Origin: Leminorella grimontii ATCC 33999 = DSM 5078
Lineage (GTDB): Bacteria; Pseudomonadota; Gammaproteobacteria; Enterobacterales; Enterobacteriaceae
Length of the DNA stretch: 64,000 bases
Direction of reading: 5' to 3'
Assembly (NCBI RefSeq): GCF_000439085.1
Contig: NZ_KE392227.1
Coordinates: 83,003 to 147,002 of the forward strand
Positions 49,448 through 58,271 of this stretch are shown piece after piece; the stretch's first letter is position 1; each line of letters opens with the position of its first letter. Below the pieces are notes generated by a model. The model did not search any database, had not been told where the DNA came from, and worked only from the letters and a program-made list of their open reading frames with translations. Made by a program: the position numbers and the translations under genes.

Positions 49448-50863
49448 TCAAAAACTGTCAGTGGTCGAAAAACCACCGCCGCCGGAAGACGACGACGTTC
49501 TGCTTCCGCCTCCGCCGAACGAAGAAGATCCACTTGACGACGAACTGCTTGAAGAAGAATAGCTTCGTGATGATGATGAAGAAGATGAAGAATACGACGA
49601 GCGCCTTGAACTCGACGATGACGACGAACTTCCCGAACTGCTGGGAGCGGGCGTATATCTGACGCTTTTCAAAATCTCAAGCAGGTGACGCGACCCAAAC
49701 TGGTTTAGAACAATAGCGTCGATAAGGTTCTGTACCTGTGAACGCTTGACGTCATAGTGGTAACGGACGCTGTTTAAATCGCTTGTGGCATAGCGCCTGG
49801 CAAGACTGTGCATACGCTCATACTGCGCGTTCATCTCCTCCCACTGGGGCTGTTCTGACTGAAGCTCGCCTTCAAGAGAGGCTACCTGCATCTTGTTCTC
49901 TCGCAGTTGTTCAAACAGGCGGTCATCCTGCGGGGATTCGGTTTTCAGCACCATCTCGTTGAGCTGCTTTAGCGGCAGCGTGCGCATGACTTCCGCCGTT
50001 TTCTCAGCAATAGACGCAAACAGCGGGCTTTCACCGACGATGCTGTCGCGCAGAAGGCCGTGCAGCCGTGCAATATCTCCTTGCCGCGCCTCGATGGTCG
50101 CGGCAAGCTTAGCCTGTTCCGCCAACAGCGGCGTCAGACCAACTCGGTCGGCCGCGCCGTCGACGATGGCTTTGTGCTGGGCCGACAGGGCGTCAACTTT
50201 AGGTCCGATCTCCTCCCTGCGGGAAGTGACCTCCTGCGCCATCGCCTGCAGCGTTCGATAGTTGCGCAGGTTCTTCGGAAAATCTATCTGGCGCGCCAAC
50301 CAGCTGTCCAGATGACGGAAAATCCACTTTCCCCGATAGTCGCTCTCGCCAAACCGCCGCGCCATCAGGTATTCAAACGCCTGATTGGCCCGATATCCAG
50401 CGATCTTCTCCTCTACTTCCCGGTGAATATCCTGCTCCAGTTGCTCAACGGTGCGGCGCTGCTCGGTCAGCTCGGCAAAGCGGGCGTCGAGCTCGACAAA
50501 CGCCGCATCCTGCTCTAAAAGCGCGGACTTTTTGGCTTCGTACTCATCAATCTCTTTGGATAAAGCATCCCGCCGCTGCGTCTCTTGTTCCAGCGTCTGC
50601 TTTTGCACCGACAGCTTCTGGTTGATTTCCGCCATCATGTTTTTCAACTGGCGCTGCAACGTATCGATCTGCGCCACGTTTTTAAGATCGGGGCTTTCCA
50701 GCAGCAGCACTTTTGCCATTTGCTGGTAGATCTCCAGCTGCGTCTTCTTCAGCTCTATCAGCCGCTGGCGAAAGGAAGTCATGCGTTCGTTAAACGCAGA
50801 AAGCTGGCTTTCGATCGCTCTCTCGCTGTCAGATAAAATTCGGGAAATATCGGATGCTTTCAC
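49448..50863 (-). CDS. Coiled-coil protein with a poly-serine tail (third gene of a three-gene operon)
   Basis: 471 residues, no signal peptide. The first 160 residues are a long charged coiled coil (FRQRLIELKKTQLEIYQQMA, EQETQRRDALSKEIDEYEAK). A middle part (about 165-390) contains YRGKWIFRHLDSWLARQIDF and more helix. The last 75 residues are almost only serine with glycine, arginine and tyrosine (for instance GGGGSRTSSSSGGGGFSTTD). I do not recognise a family. It begins three bases after the stop of the membrane gene, so it is translated from the same mRNA. The serine tail could be a phase-separating, cross-linking or modification segment; this is inference. Confidence 0.8.
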   Translation of the reverse strand: MKASDISRILSDSERAIESQLSAFNERMTSFRQRLIELKKTQLEIYQQMAKVLLLESPDLKNVAQIDTLQRQLKNMMAEINQKLSVQKQTLEQETQRRDALSKEIDEYEAKKSALLEQDAAFVELDARFAELTEQRRTVEQLEQDIHREVEEKIAGYRANQAFEYLMARRFGESDYRGKWIFRHLDSWLARQIDFPKNLRNYRTLQAMAQEVTSRREEIGPKVDALSAQHKAIVDGAADRVGLTPLLAEQAKLAATIEARQGDIARLHGLLRDSIVGESPLFASIAEKTAEVMRTLPLKQLNEMVLKTESPQDDRLFEQLRENKMQVASLEGELQSEQPQWEEMNAQYERMHSLARRYATSDLNSVRYHYDVKRSQVQNLIDAIVLNQFGSRHLLEILKSVRYTPAPSSSGSSSSSSSSRRSSYSSSSSSSSRSYSSSSSSSSSGSSSFGGGGSRTSSSSGGGGFSTTDSF

Positions 50864-50866
50864 GAC

Positions 50867-52249
50867 TTACCACTCCATGATGATGCTGCCGCTGGTCGAA
50901 CGGGAATAGCTGAAGTTGAGGCGACCGGCGGACTTCTGCCCCACCTGTTTTTTCTGAATGCGGCCGTCGTCCAGCTTGTCGTTTTTTACGCGGTTATAGT
51001 CGTTTTGAGAAACCTGCAGGCCAAACGTGGAAACTCGCCGAGTCTGGCCGGTTTCCGCATCGGTCAGCCACAGCCGGAAGGGCTGGCCGCTCGGCGTCAG
51101 CGCCTCGACGATGACGTACCAGGTTTTACCGCCGCTGTCGTCGTAGGTTCTTTCCACGCCGGACTTTTCCCCCACTCTGTCGACAATCGTCAACGTCAGA
51201 TTTAGGGGCGCCAGTTCGGCAAAATAGTTGAGGTGTTCAAGGGAGCGCTTGGCCGAGGTCAAATCAAACTGCGCCAGCGCGCGCTGGAGATCGTCATTAA
51301 CGCTTTGTGCAACGCTCCGCTCCTGTGCGGAGGGCACCAGCCGGGTCAGCAGGCTTATGCTTTCCTCGGCCTGCTTCGAGATGCTTTGCGCTTCCTGCGC
51401 CAGACGATAAGCGGACTCCAGCGTTTTTAAGCTTTCAATCCCCTTTTCCGCGCCCTGCGAAACGGACGCCACCGCCTGCTCGAACGCCTGGCGCAAAGGC
51501 GCATAGCTGCGTGACAGAGTTTCAAAACCGCTGCCGTCCGCAATCTGCTGCAGGCGCCTGTCGACGTCGGCCAGAGCCTGGTACTGGGCCAGATTCTGCT
51601 CTATGCCCTGAACGTCCGACTGCGTCGAACGGAAGATGTCGCCGAGCGCCTGTTTCTGTTTACTGATGTCAGGATAGAAATAGCTGCTTAAATCGGCCGT
51701 TCGCGCGAAGGCTTTCCCCTTATCCGCCGCCTTTTCCGCCAGCGCAATGCCGGACGCCTTCAGCGACTCACCGCGATCGGCGGCATAGCGCAACCCGCTG
51801 CCGTTTAGCGTCAATAGCTCATTGCGATAGTCGCTGGCCTTCTTCAGCAGGGACTGCTCTATCTGCTGCTGTTTGGCAATAAGGTTCTTCGTCATCTTAA
51901 CGGCGATAAGGTTAGCCGACAGCAGCCCGCCCACCGTCACCACCAGGCAGAAAAAGACCGTAAGCACTCGCTTACGCTTCAGATAGAGCCTAGCTAAAAG
52001 CCGCTGGTGCCATGCCGGCTTCGGCATGTGGAAACGAAGCCGGTCGGAAAACCATTCGTCGACGCCCTGTTCAATCAGCGCGTCCTGAACGTCGATACCC
52101 TTGGCGCGATAGTATTCCCGAATACGCTGCGCCAGCTTTTGGCGCAGCGCGATAGGGTTGAGCAGCTCGTCCAGCGCCGTTTGCTGCTGGTAAAGCTCAT
52201 CGATAATCGCCATGGCGCCCAGCTGGTCGCTGAGCTTTATCTCACTCAT
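50867..52249 (-). CDS. Single-pass membrane protein, DUF6384-like (second gene of the operon)
   Basis: 460 residues. A cytosolic N-terminus with MAIIDELYQQQTALDELLNP and REYYRAKGIDVQDALIEQGV, a membrane segment at about 96-117 (VLTVFFCLVVTVGGLLSANL), a long helical region, and a C-terminal beta-rich domain (YDDSGGKTWYVIVEALTPSG, FRLWLTDAETGQTRRVSTFG). The family name DUF6384 is from memory and was not checked. Its ATG overlaps the stop of the upstream gene (ATGA), and the next gene starts three bases after its stop. Confidence 0.8.
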   Translation of the reverse strand: MSEIKLSDQLGAMAIIDELYQQQTALDELLNPIALRQKLAQRIREYYRAKGIDVQDALIEQGVDEWFSDRLRFHMPKPAWHQRLLARLYLKRKRVLTVFFCLVVTVGGLLSANLIAVKMTKNLIAKQQQIEQSLLKKASDYRNELLTLNGSGLRYAADRGESLKASGIALAEKAADKGKAFARTADLSSYFYPDISKQKQALGDIFRSTQSDVQGIEQNLAQYQALADVDRRLQQIADGSGFETLSRSYAPLRQAFEQAVASVSQGAEKGIESLKTLESAYRLAQEAQSISKQAEESISLLTRLVPSAQERSVAQSVNDDLQRALAQFDLTSAKRSLEHLNYFAELAPLNLTLTIVDRVGEKSGVERTYDDSGGKTWYVIVEALTPSGQPFRLWLTDAETGQTRRVSTFGLQVSQNDYNRVKNDKLDDGRIQKKQVGQKSAGRLNFSYSRSTSGSIIMEW

Positions 52250-53403
52250 TCAACGGCGGCCTTCAGCACCATGTCAGAGAAGCGGCGCTTGCCGTCTTCG
52301 ACGATAGACTGCAGCTCTTTGGCGTTGTTTTCCGACTCGGCGCGCAGCTCGTCAATCAGCTGATAGCTGGACTCCTGGAAGTTAACGATGGCGTTAACCA
52401 GTGAACGGATGGAATCGGCCTTGATGGTCGAGCCATAGCCGGCGCGCAGGCCCGCGTCCAGATGCTTGTTGCCCGCTTCGGCGATAGTCTGTAAGCCCTT
52501 GTTGATGCCGTCCTTCATCGCTTCCAGCGTTTTGGTGCTTTCCGTCAGGCCGCTCAGCGACGTCATGGATGCAGACAGCGCGGTGAAGACGATTTCGTTG
52601 GTGGAGAAAAACACCATGCTCTGGCGGTAAACCCGCTCTTTTACCGAGGAGGTCTGCTGCAGGCGGGCGAACACGGCTTCTGCCGAGTTATAGGCCACCA
52701 GCAGGTTGTCGGCCAGATCTTTGACGATTTGATAGCGCTCGTCCTCTTCCTGCATCTGGCGCAGCGCTTCGTCGCGCACCAGCTCCAGACGGCCAAGCTC
52801 GGCGGAATCGGTGGTGGTGGCCTGCTCACGAGCTTCGTGCGCATCCTTCAGGCGCTGCTTGCAGGCCTCCAGGCTTTGCTCCGCCAGCTTGAGCAGCTCC
52901 TGAGCGTCAATCTCCGCCTGCTTGAGGCCGAAGCGATAGTCCTGATAGGCGTCGAGGATGGTTTGCTCGCGGTTAATCTGTTCCGACGCCGCTTTCGCCA
53001 CGTCCAGATAGGTTTCTTTGATCTTGTTGAAGCGATCGGGGATGGAGCCGCGCACCAGCACCATCCAGCCGTTTTTAACGCGTTCAATCAGGTCCAGCTT
53101 GCCGTCGTCCAGCCACTTCACCATCTCCTGCGAGTCGGTGCGGATGGAGTCAAAGGCAGACACGATTTTCCCCTGGCGGTTGGCGACGTCCATGCCGGTG
53201 ATATTTTCACGCACGATGGCGTTAAACGCGCTCTGCTGCTGCAGCGTGCGGGCAATAGCCACCACGCGGGTGTTGTCCAGATTGGAGATGGCGTCCAGCA
53301 GCGTCATGACCGGCGCATCGGGCTCGCTTGCCACAATAATGCCCAGTCTTTTCAATTTTTGAACGGCGCGATCCGTGTATGAAACCAGAGAGGTAGAAGT
53401 CAT
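52246..53403 (-). CDS. Helical cytosolic protein of unknown function (first gene of the operon)
   Basis: 385 residues, nearly all predicted helix, no signal peptide. Conserved-looking stretches: APVMTLLDAISNLDNTRVVA, VRENITGMDVANRQGKIVSA, FNKIKETYLDVAKAA and VVNAIVNFQESSYQLI-like C-terminal helices. Remotely similar proteins are labelled 'cell surface protein' in databases as I remember, but nothing here supports export. AAGGA lies before the ATG at 53403; the frame is open 16 codons further upstream without a good site. First of three coupled genes. Confidence 0.78.
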   Translation of the reverse strand: MTSTSLVSYTDRAVQKLKRLGIIVASEPDAPVMTLLDAISNLDNTRVVAIARTLQQQSAFNAIVRENITGMDVANRQGKIVSAFDSIRTDSQEMVKWLDDGKLDLIERVKNGWMVLVRGSIPDRFNKIKETYLDVAKAASEQINREQTILDAYQDYRFGLKQAEIDAQELLKLAEQSLEACKQRLKDAHEAREQATTTDSAELGRLELVRDEALRQMQEEDERYQIVKDLADNLLVAYNSAEAVFARLQQTSSVKERVYRQSMVFFSTNEIVFTALSASMTSLSGLTESTKTLEAMKDGINKGLQTIAEAGNKHLDAGLRAGYGSTIKADSIRSLVNAIVNFQESSYQLIDELRAESENNAKELQSIVEDGKRRFSDMVLKAAVE

Positions 53404-53642
53404 TAAGTTATCCTTGCCCATGTACGGTGGTAAATACGACGGTTGCCGCATTCAACTCGCGCCTTTTTGCGTTTATTTAGGGGCAGCGCGGCGCGCAAAC
53501 GGTAGCTTCCCCAGGCGGTGAAGTTATACCATTCCTGACAGAGGATTCCAAGACGACCATATCTATCCGTTAAGCACAACATATTGAATATTATATTTAT
53601 TTAGGTTTATTCTATTTTCCATATTCAGCAGGAGAACCATTC

Positions 53643-54491
53643 ATGAAGCTCCCAAGCGTTAGCCACCTCCTGTCGATAGACGTCGACTCACTCTGCGCAG
53701 GTCCCTTTCCACCCTGCGGATTCCTCCCCCTTGCCGATGCGGAGCTTGGCAACGGCGACTGCTTTGGGTTGTATTGGCCGCTGGGGCAAGAAAACAAAGA
53801 TCCCATCGTGTGCGAGCTCTACCACGACGAATGGCGCATCGTCCCCACCTTTTCCAGCGCGGAAAAGTTTATTGAATGGCTGGAGGTCAACGACTATGAG
53901 CCTTATGAGAACGGCCTTGGCGTTAAAGACGATGGCTTCGCCGCTGCGCTTTTTAGCCTTGCGCGCGAACGCCTGTCCTCAGGAAGATTAGACGACGCCC
54001 TGCCTCTGCTGGTTAGCGCGAGCGAACGGCTGTCGGAAGTCAGTGAGTATTGGCTAGCCTTGGCCGGGCAGCATCGCCGACGTAAAGAGCCGGAGGCAGC
54101 CGCCAATGCTGCGCTTAGCGCCTATCTCGGCAACTGGGCCTTCGGCGCGCCGGACGCAAAGGTCATCCACCTGCTCGCCCAGGCCGCCAACCTGCCTTCG
54201 TTTAAGACCGACCCCGTTATTCAGCGGGTCGCGGCCGGAAGCCTGGATCTGAACTACGGCGGCGTAAAAGAAAACGCCAACTACCCGCTGATGCAGGAAT
54301 GCATTGACGACTACCTCTCGCAGGGAAAGCCGCTTTTAGCCTTAAGGCTATTACACAACTACGCCTACGCCATGTATGGCGAAACTACTGCGTTTCAGGA
54401 ACGCTACGGCTTTGATTTAGCCGAGTGGCAAACAAAATTTGGCAAGCTGTGCCTGAAGCATCTGAATGATGCTCGAAGCAACGTGGAATAA
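53643..54491 (+). CDS. SMI1/KNR4-like plus helical-repeat protein
   Basis: 282 residues. The N-terminal 90 (LGNGDCFGLYWPLGQENKDP, CELYHDEWRIVPTFSSAEKFIEWL) look like the end of a SUKH (SMI1/KNR4) domain, a fold common in immunity proteins. The rest is helical with TPR-like pairs (FAAALFSLARERLSSGRLDDAL, AAANAALSAYLGNWA). No signal peptide. Divergent from the three-gene operon and followed by a secreted protein gene. The SUKH assignment is weak. Confidence 0.65.
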   Translation: MKLPSVSHLLSIDVDSLCAGPFPPCGFLPLADAELGNGDCFGLYWPLGQENKDPIVCELYHDEWRIVPTFSSAEKFIEWLEVNDYEPYENGLGVKDDGFAAALFSLARERLSSGRLDDALPLLVSASERLSEVSEYWLALAGQHRRRKEPEAAANAALSAYLGNWAFGAPDAKVIHLLAQAANLPSFKTDPVIQRVAAGSLDLNYGGVKENANYPLMQECIDDYLSQGKPLLALRLLHNYAYAMYGETTAFQERYGFDLAEWQTKFGKLCLKHLNDARSNVE

Positions 54492-54535
54492 AACGTATAC
54501 TTACGTGTGCATCATCAAAAGCAGGAAGCTTTATC

Positions 54536-55054
54536 ATGAAAAAAAACGGATTCATTTCGCTGATCTTCTCGCTGTTTTCGCTTCTTCCGCTCAACGGGCA
54601 GGCGGCGTTCAACTATGACGCCACGATCCACCTTGATGCGGAAGATCTTGCCGAAGCAGGAATAAAAGAAATCTATGAAAAAGGCGTGCTTCCCCAACTG
54701 CGCCTGTACGTTGAACATCCCGCTAGCATCGAAGAAATTCTGGATAACGATAACGGCAGCTACAGCGTCGTCGCGAACGGAAAGCAGTATGACATTTATG
54801 GCGTACAAATAGAGGAATACGACTCTTGGGGTTATGCCACCTACTCGCTGTTCGATATCGTTAACCGCCAGCTCGCTTCGTCCGACAGGAAGTTTTACGC
54901 CTTTTATGCCGGCAATGACCTGAGCGGCATGTTTTTAACGGCGGAGGAATACCAACGCTGCGTTGACGATGTTATTCAAAAAAAGGCCGCTAAGTATAAT
55001 CTTCCCTACTTTCCTACCATGGAAACGCCATGGTTTGGACAGCCTCATGACTAA
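54536..55054 (+). CDS. Small secreted protein, unknown
   Basis: 172 residues with a signal peptide (MKKNGFISLIFSLFSLLPLN, cleaved after QAA). The mature part is acidic and holds no motif I know; EEYDSWGYATYSLFDIVNRQ and KFYAFYAGNDLSGMF are the most structured parts. One cysteine. AGGAAG stands upstream of the ATG. It overlaps the next gene by eight bases, so the two are translated together. Confidence 0.7.
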   Translation: MKKNGFISLIFSLFSLLPLNGQAAFNYDATIHLDAEDLAEAGIKEIYEKGVLPQLRLYVEHPASIEEILDNDNGSYSVVANGKQYDIYGVQIEEYDSWGYATYSLFDIVNRQLASSDRKFYAFYAGNDLSGMFLTAEEYQRCVDDVIQKKAAKYNLPYFPTMETPWFGQPHD

Positions 55055-55424
55055 GGTTTCTGAAATATGCACCGCTAGATACGGCGAGAAAGAGATGCGC
55101 CTGATTGAAGAAGGAGCGCTGGACGAGCTGGCGCAGCTGCTGGCTGGGAAGGATATGTCCGTCAAAGAAAGCCTTCTTCTGGCGCTCGATCGCTACCTCG
55201 ATCCGTGGTTTGGCTACAACCTTCCCCAACAAAACGACATTTTCCGGCTGCTTGAAAAAGAACTTTGGAACGATGCAAACAACGAAGACGTGATGGAAGA
55301 CCTCGTTATGCTGCTCGTTCAGTATTGCCCCTTTCCGTTGGATGCGTTGAAAGCGAACAGGGCGAAGGTGACAAGCCCTGAAGTGCTGAAAGAGATGGAA
55401 AGCCTGCTTGATACATGGAAATAA
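55047..55424 (+). CDS. Small acidic cytosolic protein, unknown
   Basis: 125 residues, helical and acidic (GALDELAQLLAGKDMSVKES, LLEKELWNDANNEDVMEDLV). The frame is open 28 codons upstream within the secreted gene; the ATG at 55047 near the end of that gene is chosen as the coupled start. The size, charge and pairing with a secreted gene resemble immunity proteins, but no toxin is recognised. Confidence 0.6.
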   Translation: MTKVSEICTARYGEKEMRLIEEGALDELAQLLAGKDMSVKESLLLALDRYLDPWFGYNLPQQNDIFRLLEKELWNDANNEDVMEDLVMLLVQYCPFPLDALKANRAKVTSPEVLKEMESLLDTWK

Positions 55425-55473
55425 AGGCCGAACCGGCAGTCAATGAATCTTCGTTGCTAACATCCTTAATCAG

Positions 55474-55502
55474 TTGACGTCACCTTATAGTCAACAATAA
55501 TA
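55474..55502 (+). promoter_or_regulatory. Sigma-70 promoter of the nitroreductase-like gene
   Basis: TTGACG, 17 bases, then ATAATA. It overlaps the imperfect inverted repeat GTTGAC...GTCAAC (55473-55495) and ends where the operator begins. Confidence 0.65.
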
Positions 55503-55521
55503 TGTCACCACAAAGTGACAT
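55502..55521 (+). promoter_or_regulatory. Candidate TetR operator
   Basis: A perfect inverted repeat ATGTCAC-CACAAA-GTGACAT directly after the -10 element and 16 bases before the start codon. It would block the promoter. The TetR gene at 56714 is the likely binder. Confidence 0.65.
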
Positions 55522-55537
55522 GTTATTAAGGATAGCT

Positions 55538-56713
55538 ATGCATTCCCTTGAAAACGCTACGGCTCCTGTATCTCGCCGCGCCTGTATCCGCTTGCTTAGT
55601 GGAGGCCTTCTACTTATAGGGGGACTAACCTCTTTGGGATGCACTCGCCGGGTATCTTCAGAAACCGGAGCCAGTAACGCAGCCGCACTCCAACACGCCG
55701 ATCCTCGCTACCGCTGGCTGATTGACGCCTCCCGAGCCCCTAGCCCACACAACATGCAGCCCTGGCTGGTCGACCTTAATGAAGCGCCGGACGTGATAAC
55801 ACTGTACGCCGACCGCCAGCGATTCCTGCCCGTTGTCGATCCAAAAGCAAGGCAGTCGATGATTGGTCTGGGTGCCTTTCTGGAACTACTGTACCTGTCC
55901 GCGCAGGCGGATAGCTACCGCTGCGAGGTATCGCTATTTCCACAGGGGGAAATGCTCGAACGTCCCGTTGCGAGAATCAACGTCATACCACATTCGCAAA
56001 ACGTTTTTTCAGACGACCTCTATCGCTACGTTCACCGGCGCCACTCCAACCGGCAGGTCTATGACTCAACGCGCTTATTAGCGCAGTCCGATTTGGATGC
56101 GTTAACGCGAGCAGCTACCTGCCACGGCGTACTGACGCAGGGCAGCCTCCAGCCCGACACTGTGGCGCGAGTCAGCGCCAGAGCCGCGGCGGCGTGGGTT
56201 GCAGAACTTCACGACGAGGCGTTGGTGATGGAAACGCTGCACGTCACGCGGATAGGCGCATGCGAAATTGAGTCCTTCCGCGACGGCATTGCGGTACAAG
56301 GATTTATCCCTGAGCTGATGTCGTCCGTCGGCCTATTTCCGCGCGATCGCATGCCGGATAAAAACTCTGTTATCATGCAAAACATGTCGGCGATGGGAGA
56401 GGCTCAAGCAAACAGCGCCGCAGCTTGGGTTTGGGTTACGACTGAAGGGAACGACCGTTCGCAGCAGGTTGCGGCGGGCAGAGCGTACGTACGTCTACAT
56501 CTTGCCGCAGCGCGGCTGAATGTTGCGCTACACCCTATGTCACAGGCGCTAGAGCCCTATTCTCCCCACTATCAAGGACTGTACGAAGATTTAGCGGTGC
56601 TGAGGGAAAGTCGTACCATACAGATGATCGCCCGATTGGGTTATACAGCGGCAGAAACAGAGCCCCCTTCTCTACGGCGCAGCGTCGACTCGTTTCTCAC
56701 AGAGAGTACTTAA
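55538..56713 (+). CDS. Nitroreductase-like (Acg family) exported flavoprotein
   Basis: 391 residues. The N-terminus has a twin arginine and hydrophobic stretch (SRRACIRLLSGGLLLIGGL) ending in SLGC, so Tat export or a lipoprotein is possible. The family core follows: APSPHNMQPWLVDL, YVHRRHSNRQVYD, GMGEAQANSAAAWVWVTTEG-like part and AAGRAYVRLHLAAARLNVALHPM. Acg-type proteins bind FMN but often lack reductase activity. AAGGA stands five bases before the ATG at 55538; the operator lies just upstream. A TetR regulator follows with no gap. Confidence 0.8.
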   Translation: MHSLENATAPVSRRACIRLLSGGLLLIGGLTSLGCTRRVSSETGASNAAALQHADPRYRWLIDASRAPSPHNMQPWLVDLNEAPDVITLYADRQRFLPVVDPKARQSMIGLGAFLELLYLSAQADSYRCEVSLFPQGEMLERPVARINVIPHSQNVFSDDLYRYVHRRHSNRQVYDSTRLLAQSDLDALTRAATCHGVLTQGSLQPDTVARVSARAAAAWVAELHDEALVMETLHVTRIGACEIESFRDGIAVQGFIPELMSSVGLFPRDRMPDKNSVIMQNMSAMGEAQANSAAAWVWVTTEGNDRSQQVAAGRAYVRLHLAAARLNVALHPMSQALEPYSPHYQGLYEDLAVLRESRTIQMIARLGYTAAETEPPSLRRSVDSFLTEST

Positions 56714-57361
56714 ATGACAAAAACAACCGTCACCGATAAAGAGCCCAAGCCCACGCAGCGGTATCGCGACCGCAAACAGACTGAAGCCGCTATTTTAGAG
56801 GCCGTAAGCCGCCTATTGGCCCGTGACGGTTATAACAGCCTAGGTATCAATGCGATCTCCCGAGAGGCGGGCGTGGATAAAGTTCTCATTTATCGCTACT
56901 TCGGCGGGCTACCCGAGGTATTAAAGGCGTTCGGCTCGTCCGCTGGCTTCTGGCCGTCCGTCGACGAGCTGTTTGGCGAACAGGATTTACAGGCACTGCC
57001 CATAGATAAACGCCTTCAGCTGTTTATCGATCGCGTGATTGACGCTTTGCGCAGCCGACCGCTCACGTTAGAAATTCTGGCGATGGAAATCGGCGCGCCG
57101 AACGCCTTGACTGATATTCTAAACACGACTCGAGAGCGGTGGGGACAGGAAATCGCCTATCTGCTGGCCGCCGGTTACAGCGGCAGCGTTGAGCGACTTA
57201 ATATCATCATGACAGTGCTATTTGCCGGCCTTCAGCACTTGATGATACGAGCGCGGAATACCGAGGTTTTTAGCGGTATCCACATTCGGGAAGACGACGG
57301 CTGGCAGGCGATTAAGCGGGATCTTTTTTGGCTGTGTAGTCGGATGGCTGAGGGGGAATAG
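56714..57361 (+). CDS. TetR/AcrR family repressor
   Basis: 215 residues. The N-terminal helix-turn-helix is typical (AILEAVSRLLARDGYNSLGI, ISREAGVDKVLIYRYFGG). The C-terminal ligand domain is helical and unassigned. The ATG directly follows the stop of the nitroreductase-like gene. It probably represses its own operon through the operator at 55502-55521. Confidence 0.88.
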   Translation: MTKTTVTDKEPKPTQRYRDRKQTEAAILEAVSRLLARDGYNSLGINAISREAGVDKVLIYRYFGGLPEVLKAFGSSAGFWPSVDELFGEQDLQALPIDKRLQLFIDRVIDALRSRPLTLEILAMEIGAPNALTDILNTTRERWGQEIAYLLAAGYSGSVERLNIIMTVLFAGLQHLMIRARNTEVFSGIHIREDDGWQAIKRDLFWLCSRMAEGE

Positions 57362-57527
57362 CCATACGTAAACGACATCGCGCCTCGCTGCTACGAGATT
57401 AAGCCAAAATAAGCGTATTACTGATATCTAAGCCGCTATAGGGAAATAAGCGCAAATGAAAAAACCGCTCAACAATGAACGCCACGGCGCCGTGGCAACC
57501 TCCTCGCCTGAATGGAGAAATCGGTAA

Positions 57528-58235
57528 ATGCGGTTACGCTATTCCATTTTCTCACTCCTGTTCTTATTTTCGCAGGCAGGCCATAGCTACGCGCAGGAAG
57601 ACCCTCGCGCCTTTGACACTCTTCAAGCATGGTACGACGTTAACAGCGAAGCCAAAAAATTCCTGCGCGAAGAGACTGAACGGACGCGCGTCAAAAGGCG
57701 AGGCCTCGAACCCAATATGGACATTGTCAGCTCAGGGTGCGCAGTTCCCTTAACGTCCGACTGGGCCCCCAGAGACCGAGGATTAGGTGAATATACGGTG
57801 GTGGTGAGCTGCGCCCAGGCGGCTAATCCATCCAATAGAAAAGGATGGTCTGTCACCATACCAACCGTACCGATGGAAAACATCGAAATCGTGCGCGTTG
57901 GAAAACCGGTCTATACCGCCGAGCAGGATGACACAGGTTTCATTAGCGCCTGTCGGGAATGGAGCCTCAGCGCGAAGCAGGTTAAAACCCTGTTCGAATC
58001 CAGCGAACGATACGCTACATCGCAAGTACCAATGGACACATTCTACTGGCTGCCGTGCGAAATTCGGGGAGCGCTTAAAAGCGACGGCATAGAATGGAAC
58101 TTTGTCATCAATGCCGCCGCGACGGCCGTCTGGTATCGAGGCAAAAAGAAGATCTACTGGGGGTGTAAGGAAAGAGAGTGCAGTTCGCTGTTCCTGCTGA
58201 CGTACGACGGAATGAGCGCTAATGCGCTGGAATAG
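57528..58235 (+). CDS. Secreted protein of unknown function, cysteine-containing
   Basis: 235 residues with a signal peptide (MRLRYSIFSLLFLFSQAGHS, cleaved after SYA). Six cysteines in the mature part, spread as three possible pairs (SSGCAVPL, VVSCAQA, SACREW, LPCEIR, WGCKERECSS). No motif recognised. GGAG stands about ten bases upstream of the ATG. It is followed by a membrane protein gene in the same direction. Confidence 0.7.
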   Translation: MRLRYSIFSLLFLFSQAGHSYAQEDPRAFDTLQAWYDVNSEAKKFLREETERTRVKRRGLEPNMDIVSSGCAVPLTSDWAPRDRGLGEYTVVVSCAQAANPSNRKGWSVTIPTVPMENIEIVRVGKPVYTAEQDDTGFISACREWSLSAKQVKTLFESSERYATSQVPMDTFYWLPCEIRGALKSDGIEWNFVINAAATAVWYRGKKKIYWGCKERECSSLFLLTYDGMSANALE

Positions 58236-58271
58236 GTAGAGTTTCTTTTACTATTTGCGTTGAGTACATTT

